The position numbers were made by a program, and so were the translations under genes. This document shows, piece by piece, positions 11,661 through 24,323 of a DNA stretch of 64,000 bases; the stretch's first letter is position 1; each line of letters starts with the position of its first letter. The stretch comes from Stenogyne calaminthoides (Eukaryota > Streptophyta > Magnoliopsida > Lamiales > Lamiaceae): positions 7,888,085 through 7,952,084 of the forward strand of contig JBBCBC010000033.1 of assembly GCA_037126765.1 (NCBI GenBank), in the 5' to 3' direction. The notes beneath the pieces are model-generated. The model worked only from the letters and a program-made list of their open reading frames with translations. It searched no databases and had not been told where the DNA came from.

Positions 11661-13193
11661 ACAAACATTAAAAGAAAATTCTTATGTGACAAAATTATGG
11701 TTCTCTTTGTAAATATCAACAGATTTCTCATATGAATGTCTTTTCTCCTCCCAAGAATGCAAATGTTTATATTACGATAAAAATTCTTTATAATTAACGA
11801 TGATAAGAAATATAGATAAAAAAATTAGTATACAATATTTTAAAGTATATATACCAATAATTATAAGGCTATGCGTTGAATTGTATATTATACAGTCTAC
11901 ACTAAAAACGTACTGTTATACATAGACAAATACTGTCCAGCCTAAATATATGCAATCATTGCTAAATAAATACTGTCTAATTTTCTATCACTAGATCATT
12001 TTACTTTTAATACGGCCTTTTTACAATTTACTGTCGTGTATATTATAAGCACTATTATTATATGAATAAATTATTGTTCTCTCTCTAGTGTTATAAAGTG
12101 TCTTTTTAGTATTATGTGACAAAATTATGGGTCTCTTTGTAAATATCATTCATATTTCTCATATTAATGTCTTTTCTCCTCCGAAGAATGCAAATGTTTA
12201 TATTACGATAAAAATCCTTTATAATTAATGATGATAAGAAATATAGGTAAAATTAGTATACAATCTTTTAAAGTATATATAACAACAATTATATAGTCTA
12301 CACTAAAAACGTACTGTTATACACATAAAAACACTGTCCACCGCAAATATATGCAGTCCATGCTAAATAAATACTGTCTGTTTTTCTATCACAAGATCAT
12401 TTTACATTTAATACGACCTTTTTACAATTTATATTGTCTTGTATATTATATGCAATATTCTTATATGAATAAATTATTGTTCTCTCTCTGGTGCTATAAA
12501 TTGTATTTTTAGTATTATATAATGATAAAAATAATTAATTAAAGTCTTTTTACAATTTATACTGTCTTTTATATTATATGCACTATTTTTATATGAATAA
12601 ATTATTGTTCTCTCTTTAGTGCTATAAAATTTCTTTTTAATATTATATATAATGATAAAAATAATTAATTAAAATTTTATGTGAAATTAATATAAAAATG
12701 ATTTATATAACCAACATTAAAAGAAAAATCTTATGTGACAAAATTATGGGTCTCGTTGTAAATATCAACAGATTTCTCATATGAATGTCTTTTCTCCTCC
12801 CAAGAATGCAAATGTTTATATTACGATAAAAATGCTTTATAATTTACGATGATAAGAAATATAGGTAAAAAAATTAGTATACAATCTTTTAAAGTATATA
12901 TACCATCAATTATAAGGCTATGCATCGAATTGTATATTATACAATCTACACTGAAAACATACTGTTACACGTAGAAAAATACTGTCCAACTCAAATATAT
13001 GCAGTCGTTGCTAAATAAATACTGTCTGTTTTTCTATCACTAGATCATTTTACTTTTAATACGGCCTTTTTACAATTTATACTGTCTTTTATATTATATG
13101 CACTATTCTTATATGAATAAATTATTGTTCTCTCTTTAGTGCTATAAAGTGTCTTTTTAGTATTATATAACGATAAAAATAATCAATTAAAGT
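11661..13193. repeat. AT-rich tandem repeat, three units
   Basis: The marker GTGACAAAATTATGG starts units at 11686, 12116 and 12735, each followed by the same downstream text (TTTCTCATATGAATG, AGAATGCAAATGTTTAT). Spacing varies (430 and 619 bp) because the second unit holds an extra duplicated segment. A fourth unit continues after element C. Not coding. It may be a satellite or a duplicated old transposon. Confidence 0.8.
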
Positions 13194-14415
13194 TGTTGGG
13201 AAATTTATAGTTTTGATGGAAGTTCCAAAACAGTTGTAATAGGACCAGTCGAACCTGTTAGTCGACTGATGAATTGATAGGAAACCAGCTGAACATGTTA
13301 GACAACTGATGAATTAGACTAGGTCACATATTGAGGGGGAACTCAATATGTATAGGCGAGAAGCGAAGATCAAAAGAGAAGATCAATAGACACAGAAGAC
13401 CAGAAGACCTATTCTATGGGGACATCAGTAGAGTCAATAGGTTGAAGCTAAGACAACCATATCAGAAGACTCAAGGTGACCGATCAGTAGAGTACTGAAT
13501 CAGATCAAGCTAAGTCAGAAAAGTGATAAGCATATCTACTTATCCAAGGCATACGATGTATATCAGACCAGAAGAACGTTACAATAGTTGGCTTTTCAAG
13601 GCGCCGAATAAGTGTACTTGTTCGCCACTAAGAGGTCGACATGTATGTACAGATCTGGCGATGCAGTATATGGCGTATCAAGGCAAACAACTAGAGAGGC
13701 CGAAATTGCACGAAGACGGCATGGCTTCCCTGAGCACGTCAAATCAGACCTGCAAGCTACCTAAAATAGCATGAGATTCAAATTGCTCTCCAACGGCTCT
13801 TTTATTTCAAGGTCTATAAATATGGTATCAACCTTCATAGTAAGGTTATTGAAATAATTCACAAGCTCAAGCAAAGCTAAATTTCCGCACCAAGAACACA
13901 AGATCAAGCAAATATTCTAAGTGTTCATCCCATAGGTTCTTAGCAAGAATTCTTATCCTCTAGCTTTAGGCTATTCATATACTAGGATAGAATTCCAGTT
14001 GGAACATAACAAATCTTATACCCAAACCAAAGTTAGGTTAAGTTTGTTTAGCAAGATTTAAGACCAGGGTTTCTTGTTCTGATTTCTAGGATTGGTTGAG
14101 TGAGAACTCTTGAAACATTTGTTGTACTATGTTGGACTAACACATAAAACTAAGCCCAGTTGGTTAGTTGGTGCCCCTGCTGATAGGGAAGAGTGGATGT
14201 AGGACAAGATGTCCGAACCACAATAAAAGTCTAGATCAGATTTGCACCAAGCAACTGATCTGATCAGTTTGTCACTTTGTCATCTGATTCAAAACAGATA
14301 ACTTAGAAATCTCATTTAACAAACTAGTTTTTCACATGGGTAAATCTTAGCTTCCGCACATCAGTTAAACTGATAGACACCGAACTGATCTGCCCTCAGG
14401 CGATCAGTAAGTTGG
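13194..14415 (+). mobile_element. 5' LTR of element C, U5 end missing
   Basis: Starts TGTTGGGAAATTTATAG, as in D and J, and keeps a TATA box (TATAAATA, 13815-13822) and the U5 block. It stops after AGTAAGTTGG, about 130 bp before the end seen in the D LTR, so the primer site is gone. Confidence 0.85.
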
Positions 14416-15173
14416 ACCTCCATCTAGCAGAGTATTGCAACTGCTCCACATGGACTTATTCGGACCAGTTACACCACTCAGTTTCAGTTGACGCAAATAC
14501 ACTCTGGTGATTGTAGATGACTACTACAAAGATACCTGAGCTGCTCAAAAGATTACAGAATGAGAAAGGTGTCAGTGTTGTGAAAATCAGATCAGATAAG
14601 GGAACATAATTCTTGAATTCATACATAGCTGATTTTTGCAAGGAGTTTGGGATAGAACATAAGACATCAGCCGCCAGAATGCCAAAACAGAATGGTGTAG
14701 CAGAAATGAGGAACAGAACACTCAAAGAAGCTGCTCGCACAATGTTGGCTGAACATGCAACTCCAAACCGTTTCTGGGCAGAAGCAATCAACACTGCATG
14801 TCACACTCAGAGCAGATGTTCTCTGACTAAGACTCACTTCAAAACACCCTATGAACAGTGGAAGGGTAGAAAACATCGTGTTTCTTACTTCCATATTTTT
14901 TGGTGCAAGTGTTTTATTCACAACAATGGGAAGAGTCAGTTGAAAACCTTTGAAGCTAAGTCAGATGAGGGTATATTCTTAGGATATTCCTCGACCAGCA
15001 AAGCTTTTAGGGTGTTCAACAGGAGAAACCTAGTTGTGGAAGAGACACCTCATGTGGTCTTTGATGAGACATCTTCTGAACAAGAGAAATCTGCCGCAGA
15101 ACAAGCTGTACCAGATCAACCCGTACCTGATGCTCAGAAAATGGATCAGTTGAGTATCAAAGAAAAGGAATAA
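14416..15173 (+). pseudogene. Integrase of element C (partial)
   Basis: The reading begins at HMDLFGPVTP, so the protease and HHCC regions are absent. A second small deletion after VDDYYK removes the block before KIPELLKRL. From 14613 the frame is open through the catalytic Glu block QNGVAEMRNRTLKEAA and the C-terminal region DEGIFLGYSSTSKAF to a TAA. An early TGA replaces an expected codon near 14490. Compared with D it has far fewer CG-type changes, so it helps in judging errors in D. Confidence 0.8.
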
Positions 15174-15185
15174 GATCACATCACT

Positions 15186-16439
15186 GTGTATGTTCCTAAC
15201 TTTGATCTTGATGATTCACCAGGTCAGTCAGAACCTAAGGTACGTACAACTGTCGATGAAGAAGCTGGTACAGTTGAGATAGTAACAACTGAACCATCTG
15301 GTTCTGGGGGAACACCTGTTGTTCTGGCAGACAGACTTCAGCATATGATGAGTCCAACATCAGCTGAGATATGTCCATGCCAAGTGGATCCTACTGTAGT
15401 ACCTCTCCAGTCTCTAGTGCCGACACACTATCAGAAGATGATGATGATCTCCAAACTGATGTAAATCAGGAAAGAAGGGCCTCGATAACCAGTCATCCAA
15501 CTGACCTAATCATCAGAGACCCATCTGATAGAGTCCAAACTAGACATCAGATTGGTGAAAGTGCAATGTATTGTTGCTATCTGTCTTTGAAGGAACCCCT
15601 CACAGTTGAAGAAGCTCTAGCTGATGCAAGCTGGATCCTAGTCATGCAAGAAGAACTAGAGCAGTTTTAAAGGAATCAAGTTTGGGAACTTGTAGACAGA
15701 CTAACTCACCAAGATGTGATTGGCACTAAGTGAGTCTTCAAGAACAAGAAGGATGAGCACAATGTGATAACCAGAAATAAGGCAAGACTTGTTGCTAAGG
15801 GATATTCACAATCAGAAGGGATTGATTATGATAAAACCTTTGCACCAGTCGCTCGTCTTGAAGCCATTCGGTTGTTTCTGGCTTATGCTACTCATAGGGG
15901 ATTTATTGTATATCAGATGGATGTAAAGAGTGCATTCTTAAAAGGGGTACTAGCTGAGGAAGTTTATGTTGAACAACCTCTTGGCTTTGAAATGAGCAAC
16001 TAGGTGTACCATTTAAGAAAAGCTCTTTATGGACTGAAATAGGCTCCCAGAGCTTGGTATGATACACTATCCCAGTTCTTGCTAGACAGTGGGTTCACTA
16101 AGGAACTGATAGACAGGACTTTGTTCAGAATTGAAGACGGAGAAGACATTCTGATGGTTCAGATCTATGTGGACGATATTTCTTCGGATCTCCAAATAAG
16201 AACTTATGTGACAAGTTCAGCAAGCTGATGCAAGGGAAATTTGAGATGTCCATGATGGGTCAGATGAACTACTTTGTAGGTCTTCAGGTAAGACAAAGTA
16301 CTGAAGGAATATTCATCTGCCAGACCAAGTATACAAGAAATCTGTTGACCAAGTATGGAGTACAAAACTGCAAGACTGCGGATCCAGATGAGAATGGTCA
16401 GAAAACTAATCAGAAAGAGTATAGGGCTCTCATTGGATC
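15186..16439 (+). pseudogene. RT of element C (partial, with stops)
   Basis: An acidic linker leads into the RT domain (QEELEQF, KNKKDEHN, LVAKGYSQSEGIDYDKTFAPVARLEAIRLF, QMDVKSAFLKG). YVDD is at 16166-16177, followed by a small frame loss. At least four stops are each explained by one C:G to T:A change: TAA near 15668, TGA near 15731 and TAG near 16002 and 16039. The segment ends in the ALIGS block before RNase H, where the tandem repeat resumes. Confidence 0.82.
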
Positions 16440-16619
16440 ATTTTTATGTGAAATTAATATAAAAATTATATATATAACCAACATTAAAAGAAAAATCTTA
16501 TGTTAAAAAATAATGGTTCTCTTTGTAAATATCAACAGATTCTCATATGAATGTCTTTTCTCCTCCCAAGAATGCAAATGTTTATATTACGATAAAAATC
16601 CTTTACAATTAATGATGAT
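16440..16619. repeat. Fourth unit of the AT-rich tandem repeat (partial)
   Basis: It repeats the text of 12665-12850 (TTTTATGTGAAATTAATAT, ACCAACATTAAAAG, AGAATGCAAATGTTTATATT) and stops at AATGATGAT, where the LTR of element G begins. Confidence 0.8.
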
Positions 16620-17604
16620 TGAATTAATTAATGGACTGGATAATCTTAAACACGGGAAATAATAATCGGGAGACATATTACAGTAATATGGGTTAAGATG
16701 GATAGTGCAATAATAATTATATAGTGGAATTAATTAATATTAATGGGCTTGAATAATATTGTGGTTCAATATTGATAATTCAAAGTCCATTGGAAAGTCC
16801 AATCTTAATTCTCCTAAAGGCCCCTCACCTCAAGTAGCCCAAAGATAAAGTCCAATAACTGAAAAAGATTATTAAAATAAAAAGAAATTATTGTTGCTAA
16901 TTTTTCTATTTTTTTTGAAAAATATAGGGAAGAAAGAGAAAAACATTTTCTTGATTTGCTTGGAAAGATTTTGTAGAAAAAGATAAGTATTCTTGGAATA
17001 CAAGATTTTCCCATAAATTAAAGAAAAGTCAAAATCTTGATTCTTTCCTATATGAGATTTTCGAAAATCTCCTATAATAAATAAGGGGATATTTTGTTGG
17101 GATTTATTTATGCGAAATAAAATATATGAGATATATTCAAGATTGTATCTTAAAGAAGATACAAGGAAATTTCCCATTGGCCAACCCTACAATTTTCCCC
17201 TCCCCCGCCAACCCTACAACATAATTCCATGTGATGCAACATAATTTTAGAAATCCACAAAGGTGGTGCAACATAATTTTATTTTTTCCTTTTGTTTATT
17301 GTTTGTGAGAATCCCCCCACCGGGTTATCAAACAAAGGACGTGGGAATACTTTGAGAATGGCTTTGGGTTTGTTCGTGGAATGTTGCTCGTCTTCTCTGT
17401 TGTCTTGTTCATCAAGAGGTTAGTTCACGTAAACTTCTAGCAATTCCGTATGCGTTAGATTTATGTGTCTTGTTTATATGCATGATTTATTGTTGAATTG
17501 TTATTTGAATTAATATAGGATTAATTCATGCTATAATAATTGTAGAATTAAATTTGTATTTAAATATTCATTCTGAATAGATCCAAGCAATTAATTCCCC
17601 AACA
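16620..17604 (+). mobile_element. 5' LTR of element G, 5' truncated
   Basis: Begins inside the LTR (TGAATTAATTAATGGACT aligns about 700 bp into the E LTR) and ends TTCCCCAACA at the primer site. The missing front adjoins the AT-rich tandem repeat. Confidence 0.85.
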
Positions 17605-17619
17605 ACTGGTATCAGAGCC
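17605..17619 (+). other. Primer binding site of element G (initiator Met tRNA)
   Basis: ACTGGTATCAGAGCC directly follows the LTR end AACA. Confidence 0.9.
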
Positions 17620-17929
17620 TCGGTTTCGGGCTCTAATATTTGAATTGTAATTTAATTCGTTGTTTCATTAAATTTGAAATTGGATAGTAGGATTGCTAGA
17701 TCTTTTTTGCAGGTATCCAATTATCATGGTATTTGATGAATGTTTAATTATGCATGCATATAATTGTGGTTTTTAATTCGATTCGTTCGAATTCATTTTA
17801 CCTCGTGAGAAAATGCACGAGTATATTAGGATTTGTTTGATTTGATCAATGTAATAGACTAGTCTAGATCTAGGTTTATTTATTTTTTGAAAATAAATTG
17901 TAACCAGATCGAGAACGAAGATGGAGAGG

Positions 17930-18400
17930 AGAGTTAAAGACGATTGACCAAGTGGCCGGACGTACGCGAGCCAAAGCACAAAGTGCTAGGCGGTCGCGCA
18001 CAGGGAATGTCGAACGCGCTTAGCGCACGCAGGCACAAGCCTAGGTGTGGGCGAGCATCTGGCGATACCTGGCATCGGGCTGGATGCGGCGCATGGGCGT
18101 GTGGGGGAGTAGGAGCGGCAGCGCACGGGTGCTAAGGCGCTTGGGCGAGCGTTGGGAGGCATCGGGCGAGAGTTGGGCGACATTGGGTGGGCTCGCGATT
18201 CGCCCAAGCGACGCGCACGCTGCCGAGCGCTTCCAAGAAGCGTGTGACGGGCAATGTTGTATGGCTGGCTCCGGACGCAAGCTTGTTCTTAGGAACACGC
18301 GGACATGCGTTCCGGGCCGTGAACTACCCAGCGCCGGATGTCGTCTCGAACTTTGACGGAAGACGTTTTAAAGAATTATTGCGGTTGAGTGGGAGCTTTT
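17930..18400 (+). other. GC-rich island in the leader of element G
   Basis: Rich in GGGCGAG, GCGCACG and CATCGGG words, in sharp contrast to the AT-rich surroundings. A similar island sits at the same place in element E, between the shared texts GATCGAG/GATCGAA and GACGATTTCTCAA. Function unknown. Confidence 0.7.
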
Positions 18401-18855
18401 TTTTCGAGATGAACGAAGAAGGCTACAAAGACGATTTCTCAATATCAATATATGAGAAAAATTAACCATGACAATTGGATATATGTGCCCAATGTGTTTA
18501 ATTTTTGTTTTGATGATTGCTTTATTTTCATGCTTATTTAATTTGTTTGAATATGCGATGCATGAGAAATTATTTGGAAAAATCTCACTTTCGAAAACTA
18601 CTAAGTATCCTATGATAATTAATTGACAATTTTATTCCGCACAATAAAATTGAATTAATTTTGACCTCCATGATTTATTTATTTGTGAATTCTTTTGGAG
18701 AAATTTCCCCCACGGAATGGCCAAAAGATAGCTTTCACATGAATGAATTCCTAAAGGATGATTGTGAATTATTATTAGTGGTGACGATGACCCTCCCCAC
18801 GAGGCTATTCAAAATGAAATAATAATTCTGTATTTAATCATGGTTATTACTTAGG

Positions 18856-18904
18856 TATAAAATTGATATGCATATACTTCCCCGAAGTCTCTGTCAATTT
18901 TATA
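18856..18904 (+). promoter_or_regulatory. Conserved leader hairpin of element G
   Basis: TATAAAATTGA and TCAATTTTATA form a perfect 11-bp inverted repeat. The loop carries the palindrome ATATGCATAT and an ACTTC...GAAGT inverted repeat. The structure lies 250 nt before gag and is also in E and H. A role in RNA dimerisation or packaging is an inference. Confidence 0.55.
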
Positions 18905-19153
18905 TTGGTCAAGTGGGAGCCAACTATTAATTTGGAAATTAAAGTTTTGTAACTATTTTTGTTTGTAACCTGCTTAAATGTGTTTGAATAATGATCCACC
19001 CCACGTGGCTTATTTAAACTGTTTTGAGATGTTGGGTGATGCATGTTCATATTTTTTTTGAGATTTTAATATTATTCATGTGATCGAATTATGTGATTTA
19101 TTTGTGTTAATCTGGATATTGACAGAAGATGTATGATTATTTTCACTCTCAAC

Positions 19154-19809
19154 ATGTCGCAACCTTTTAATCCATTATTCAATATACTTAAAAAAAAATT
19201 GCTTACTGGTGAAAACTTCGTTGATTTTAATCGTAAAATATCAATTGTCCTAACTACACAACATCACAACTGGGTTCTTGCCATGCCTAAACCTGAAAAA
19301 CCTGCTGAGAATGCTAGTAAAATGGATAAGATGGCGTATAATGAATGGGAGCATTCCAACTAAGTGGAGAAGAGTATAATCTTGGCATCCTTGTCAGATT
19401 TGTTGAGACATCTTCACCAAAGCTTCGGGACTGCTGGAGAAATTATGCAAAGTCTTAAAGAGATGTTCTCACATTCGATCCAAACGGCTAAGTAGAACAC
19501 CAAGCGTGAAATGGTCAAGCTAAGAATGATGGAGGGAATGCCCGTAAAGGAGCACGTTCTCGGAATAATGGTTTACTTTGACAAACATGAGATTCTTGGT
19601 GAAAAATGTGACCTCGATACCAAAATTGAGTTTATTCTCCATTCTTTGTCAAAGAGCTTTGATCAGTTTTATCTAGACTATCTGATGAGTGATCAGAAGT
19701 ACACCTTAGATGATCTAGTGCAAGCTCTAGAATTGGCTGAGATAAGAATGGGGCACCATAATCAGGACATGGTAGCAAACAGTCCTTCTACTCTTTCTAG
19801 ACCAAGGGG
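19154..19809 (+). pseudogene. gag of element G, N-terminal part
   Basis: Starts MSQPFNPLFNILK, the same start as in element H. The capsid-like region reads NFVDFNRKISIVL, HHNWVL and, after two stops (near 19361 and 19493), MPVKEHVLGIMVYFDKHEILG and SKSFDQF. This is the usual copia gag (UBN2-type) arrangement. The frame is cut at ...LSRPRG by the insertion of element E and continues at 32053. Confidence 0.82.
19805..19809 (+). repeat. Left target-site duplication of element E (AGGGG)
   Basis: AGGGG immediately before TGTTGGGGTT. The identical AGGGG follows the right LTR at 32048-32052. Confidence 0.93.
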
Positions 19810-22800
19810 TGTTGGGGTTATACTGTAAAGCATGTTTTTACTTTATATATAACCAAATTGAATTTCTTATTTATTTACTGAAATAAATTATTTATCACTG
19901 TTGCATTAAATATGATAATGTTATATATATTTATTGCATATTTGTTCATTAAAAAGTACGTGTTACATTGTAGTTAATGTGGTGATACCAGATCACAGAA
20001 GATCAAATTAACAAATCCTTGTAACTAAGTAAAAAATTCACAACCTAGATGGAAATGAACAATCAATTGTGAAAGGTTGAAGTGTAAGGCTCAGATTGGC
20101 TTGTCTTGACCAAGAGATTACACTGGTGCATTATGATGCGCTGAATAGGACCTACAGCGAGGATAAATTCTTCAGTACTGAACATGGAAGAATTAGACCT
20201 CAGTGGTTCGTTATTTCTTAATCTCCGTTCCTTAAATAGAATCGTGTTAAATTAATAATTATTGCTTTGACTTATGTTGGGTAGAGTGTTATTGTGACTT
20301 GATACTTTATATCTTGGGCAATATTATTAGTTACACGATGATTGCTAAGATTTAATATGGAGAATCGTGTGCAAGTACGTCTTGCGTGATTTGTCCCCTT
20401 TGGGAGGCTCAAAAGATTTATCATACCAAATCTTGCAAGTGGAATTAATTTTCGGTATGGATAATAATGTTGAGCCATTCTTAAACCAAGGATAAAAGAT
20501 ATTAATTAATATAAAGCTTTTTCAGTGGCTTGAATTAATTAATGGACTAGGAAAATCTTAAACATGAGAAATAATAATCGGGAGCCATATAACAATATTA
20601 TGGGTTAAGATGGATAGTGCAATATGTTGGAAATTAGAGGCACGTAAACACGTAATACATGCGCAGTGGAAATTAAAGTTCATCAACATCGAACAGTTAA
20701 TTGCATAATTAAATACGAGTAAACGTAAACAGAATTCTTACAACAATTCGTACACGATTCCTCAACTATGGTATCCACGTAACAGTCGTTTACTAATCCG
20801 CACAGATCTGCCAGCGCTGAATCTCCGAGATGAATTTGCTAGGAAATTCTAACTTAGAGATTTTATTGAGAAAATATGAACTCACGTGTTATGAATTCCC
20901 AAGAGCTCATATATGTAGGAGAGGTCTAGCTTAAATATCAAGCTAACCTGATTGGAAAATAAAATCCCTAATATTTATTTAAATTCTACAAATAATATGA
21001 CAAATCTCTACGAATTTAAATTCCATATATGACAAATCTCTACGATTTATTTCCATATATATTAAATCCTACAATAATATTCCAAATATTATTATTGGGA
21101 ATTCTTATTTAATTAAATTTAATTTAATTAAACATTAATAACAATTAATTCCTAATTAATCTATTATTAATTACTTCTCCATAAATTAAATATTAAATCT
21201 AATTTAACATTTAATCAACCAACTATAATTAGTAAACAACCATTACTTGTTGTGTGACCCATAGACCCTCATATATCGAGCGACTAGTTAAACTAACAGT
21301 CTTAATTGAACCCTAGACAATAAATCAGACATTCTCAATATATGAGGTACGTTGCGAGGAAAAGTGCAACTACCTGTAACTGAAACATGGGTTATTACGA
21401 TTTCCTCCTTTCATTCTCGAATACTCGATTAAGTCTTGAACATGATGAAGTGTCTATTCAAATAACTTAATCAATTTATCTCTAATCACTAATTGATCAC
21501 TTATGTCACACTTGGCGACAAAGTCTAAGTTGACGTGCATTGGCCAATGACTTTGATCCAATTATGATGAGAACATGAGTATTCTCTCTAAATCCACTTT
21601 GAGGAATGAATCATTTTCTTGGCTCAACTACCACGCACATGCACTTCGTGATGAACCCAATCCAAGCCATATCTACCAATGGAAGGGTGCAAGTGTCGGT
21701 CATGGTCAAAGTTCATCATTCCACACATGTCGTGCGTATTGACCTCAAGTCAAAGGAGTATCGCATCGCTCCCACTAACTGAGACACCCGTAGACACATA
21801 TAGTGGAACGATTTCTCGGATGGGTATACTAATACCCTCTAGGTATTTGTGCACCCATCATGAGATACCTAGTATCTCGTAGTAAGTGAGATCTTACTAC
21901 ACTGTCAAAGAGTATGATGCAGATCGCACACTAATCTCCATTGTATCATAAATATTCCATTCTTTATGATCCTCTATTGGGCCATTTGAGAATCATGCTT
22001 AGGTCATCTGAGTTCTCACACACTCAATGACAACAGTGACTCAAGAGCAGTGCAGATAAGAACAAATGCAAACAATCAAACATAATATTCTAATAAGTGC
22101 AACGCCATACATTTAATATTAAATAAACAATAATATTAAATTAATGTTGGATATTATATGAGTATTATCTTACAATGGATTGTCTCTAGGACACTAACAC
22201 TAACAAAATATTACTTATGTAGTGGGATTAATTAATATTTATGTGCTTGAATAATATTATAGCTCAATATTGAATATTCAAAGTCCATTGGAAGGTTCAA
22301 TCTTAATTCTCCTAAAGGCCCCTTTAGTAGCCCAAAGATAAAGTCCAATAACTGAAAAATGTGCTTAAAATAAAAGAAATATTGTTGCCTTATTTTTCCA
22401 AATTTTCGAAAATTATGGGTAGGAGAGAGAAAATATTTTCTTAATTTTCTTGAAAAGATTTTATGGAATAAATATTCTTGAGATACAAGTTTATCCTATA
22501 AATTCAAGTTAAGTCAAAGATTCTTTTTTTCCTTTATTTACCAAGATTTTCGAAAATTATGGAGTGTGGGGAAAGAAAAGATATTTTGTGATTATTATTA
22601 AAATAGAATATAAAAGATATATTCAAGATTGTATCTTGGGAAGATACAAAGAAATTTCCTAACCCTAATATGACACAAAATTTTTGCCCCCCTCATCTCT
22701 ATATATAGGGGATGAATTTTTCATCCCCAACACAATTCCATGTGTTGGAAAAATTTGAAATCCACAAAGGTGGTGCAACATATTTTCCTTTTTCCTTTTT

Positions 22801-22941
22801 GTTAATTGTTCGCGAGCTTCCTACAGCCGGATTGTAGAACAAGGACGTGAGAATACTAAAGAAGGACTTTGGGTGTATTCGTCGAACCATTGCTCATCTG
22901 TCTCGGTTTGATTCGCCAAAAAGGTACGACATACGTAACTA
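19810..22941 (+). mobile_element. 5' LTR of element E, interrupted and 3' truncated
   Basis: Starts TGTTGGGGTTATACTG. It is split by the insertion at 20625-22205 and resumes with TTACTTATGTAGTGGG. It ends after ACATACGTAACT, where the 3' LTR has about 150 bp more. Leader text follows directly, so no primer site remains. Differences from the 3' LTR are mostly transitions. Confidence 0.85.
20625..22205 (-). mobile_element. Single LTR-like insertion in the 5' LTR of E (1581 bp)
   Basis: Bounded by TGTTGGAAATT and CACTAACA. Flanks are CAATA on the left and AAATA on the right, a duplication with one mismatch. No coding region inside. A TATA-like CATATATGA on the minus strand near 20915 and the start TGTTAGTGTCCTAG (reading minus) favour minus orientation. 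It is the same family as 37919-39334. Confidence 0.8.
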
Positions 22942-23215
22942 TGTGTAATTTAAATTTTTGTTCATTAGTTTTTGAAAATTGGATAGTAGAATTGTTAGAT
23001 CTTTTTTGCATGTATCCAATTGTCATGGTAATTTAATGTTTATTTAATTCATGCGTATGATGGTTTGGTTTTTATTCGACTCGTTCGTATTTGATTTTCT
23101 CGTGAGAAAATTCATGAGTAGATCAGGCTATTTGATTTGTTCAATGTAACAGACTAGTCTAGATCATAGATCTATTTATTTTTTTGTTAAGTAAATTGTA
23201 ACCGGATCGAAGATG

Positions 23216-23560
23216 ATGACGAGAATTGAAGATGGGATCTGGAAACTAAGAGCAGGCAGTGTGCGTCGCGCGAAACGTGCCAAGGGAGGCACGCGCGCGA
23301 TGCAGATGCTGAGATGCATGGCAAGGGCTGGACGCACGCAGGATCGAGAGAAGGGCATCGGGCGGCGTGCGCGCTGGAGCACGCGTGCAGACGCCTTGGG
23401 CAATGCGCGGATGCAACCTCTGGGCGAGCGCAGGTACGCGCTGCGCCAGGTCGAGGCTGGGCACTGGGCACGCGCGCACGAGCGCCGACCGATACGGCCG
23501 GGCTGAATGCAAGGCGTGCATCCCGGCCCGCGAGCAGATCGGTGCACGAGATGTGAAGAA
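23216..23560 (+). other. GC-rich island in the leader of element E
   Basis: Rich in GCGCGC, GGGCGAGCGCAGG and CACGCGCGC words. It has the same position as the island of G, but its sequence is only loosely similar, so composition and place are kept better than the exact text. Confidence 0.7.
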
Positions 23561-24033
23561 TTTTTTTTTTGAGACGATCGGGTGGGAGGAATTGAATACA
23601 GACGATTTCTCAAATTCAAGACAAAAAATTTAAACTGTGACAATTGGATATATGTGCCCAATGTGTTTAATTTTTTTTGTTGATGCTTTGTTATTTTCTT
23701 ATGCTTGTATTTAATATGTTTAAATATGTTTGCATGAGGATTTGTCGTTCATGAAAATTCTCATTTTCAAAAAATTACTAAGTATGCTTAAATAATTAAT
23801 TGATAATTTTATTCCGGATAATAAAATTGGATTAATTTTTGAACTCCATGATTTATTTATTTGTGAATTCTTTTGGAGAAATTCCCCTAAGGGACGGCCA
23901 AAAGAAAGTTTTCACATTAATAAATTCTCAAAAGGATGATTGTGAATTATTATTAGTGGCGACGATGACCCTCCCAAGAGGCTCGTTCAAAACAAAATAA
24001 TGATTCTGTATTTAATCATGGTTATTACTTAGG

Positions 24034-24082
24034 TATAAAATTGATATGCATATACTTCGCCGAAGTCCCTGTAAATTTTATA
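24034..24082 (+). promoter_or_regulatory. Conserved leader hairpin of element E
   Basis: Same structure as in G, with one stem mismatch (TAAATTTTATA on the right arm). The loop palindromes ATATGCATAT and ACTTCGCCGAAGT are intact. Confidence 0.5.
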
Positions 24083-24323
24083 TTGGTCAAAGTTTAAGCC
24101 AACTATTAATTGAAAATTAAAGGTTTGTAACTGTTCTTGTTTGTAACCTGCTTAAATGTGTTTTAAATGATGACCCACACATATGGCTCATTTAAACTGT
24201 TTTGAGATGTTGGCCGATGCATGTTCATATTTTTTTGAGATTTTAATATGATTCATGTTATCGAATTATGAGATAATTTTTTTTGTTATTAATACAAAAT
24301 GTATGTTTATTTTCAGTATCATC

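Larger units (their letters stand above)
13194..16439 (+). mobile_element. Element C: truncated copia element of the D/J group
   Basis: It consists of an incomplete LTR, then integrase, then RT. Primer site, gag, protease, RNase H and 3' LTR are all missing. The LTR joins integrase directly at 14415/14416, and RT stops at 16439 against the tandem repeat. Sequence and order match element D. It cannot be autonomous. Confidence 0.85.
17620..19153 (+). other. Leader of element G between primer site and gag
   Basis: About 1.5 kb without a supported ORF, long for a copia leader. It contains a GC-rich island (17930-18400) and a conserved hairpin (18856-18904). Short ORFs in the island look like chance products of base composition. 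Confidence 0.7.
22942..24323 (+). other. Leader of element E
   Basis: Aligns with the leader of G (GAAAATTGGATAGTAG, TGACAATTGGATATATG) and holds the GC-rich island and the hairpin. TTTTCAG at 24310-24316, just before the old gag start, resembles a 3' splice site. No supported ORF. Confidence 0.65.

Noticed and set aside
13523..13774. 83-codon ORF in the C LTR
   Set aside because: It lies within the LTR just upstream of the TATA box and is not kept in the D LTR.
17944..18465. Several overlapping ORFs on both strands in the GC-rich island (also 23187-23661)
   Set aside because: GC-rich DNA has few stops by chance. The products are Arg/Ala/Pro-rich and not shared between the two islands.
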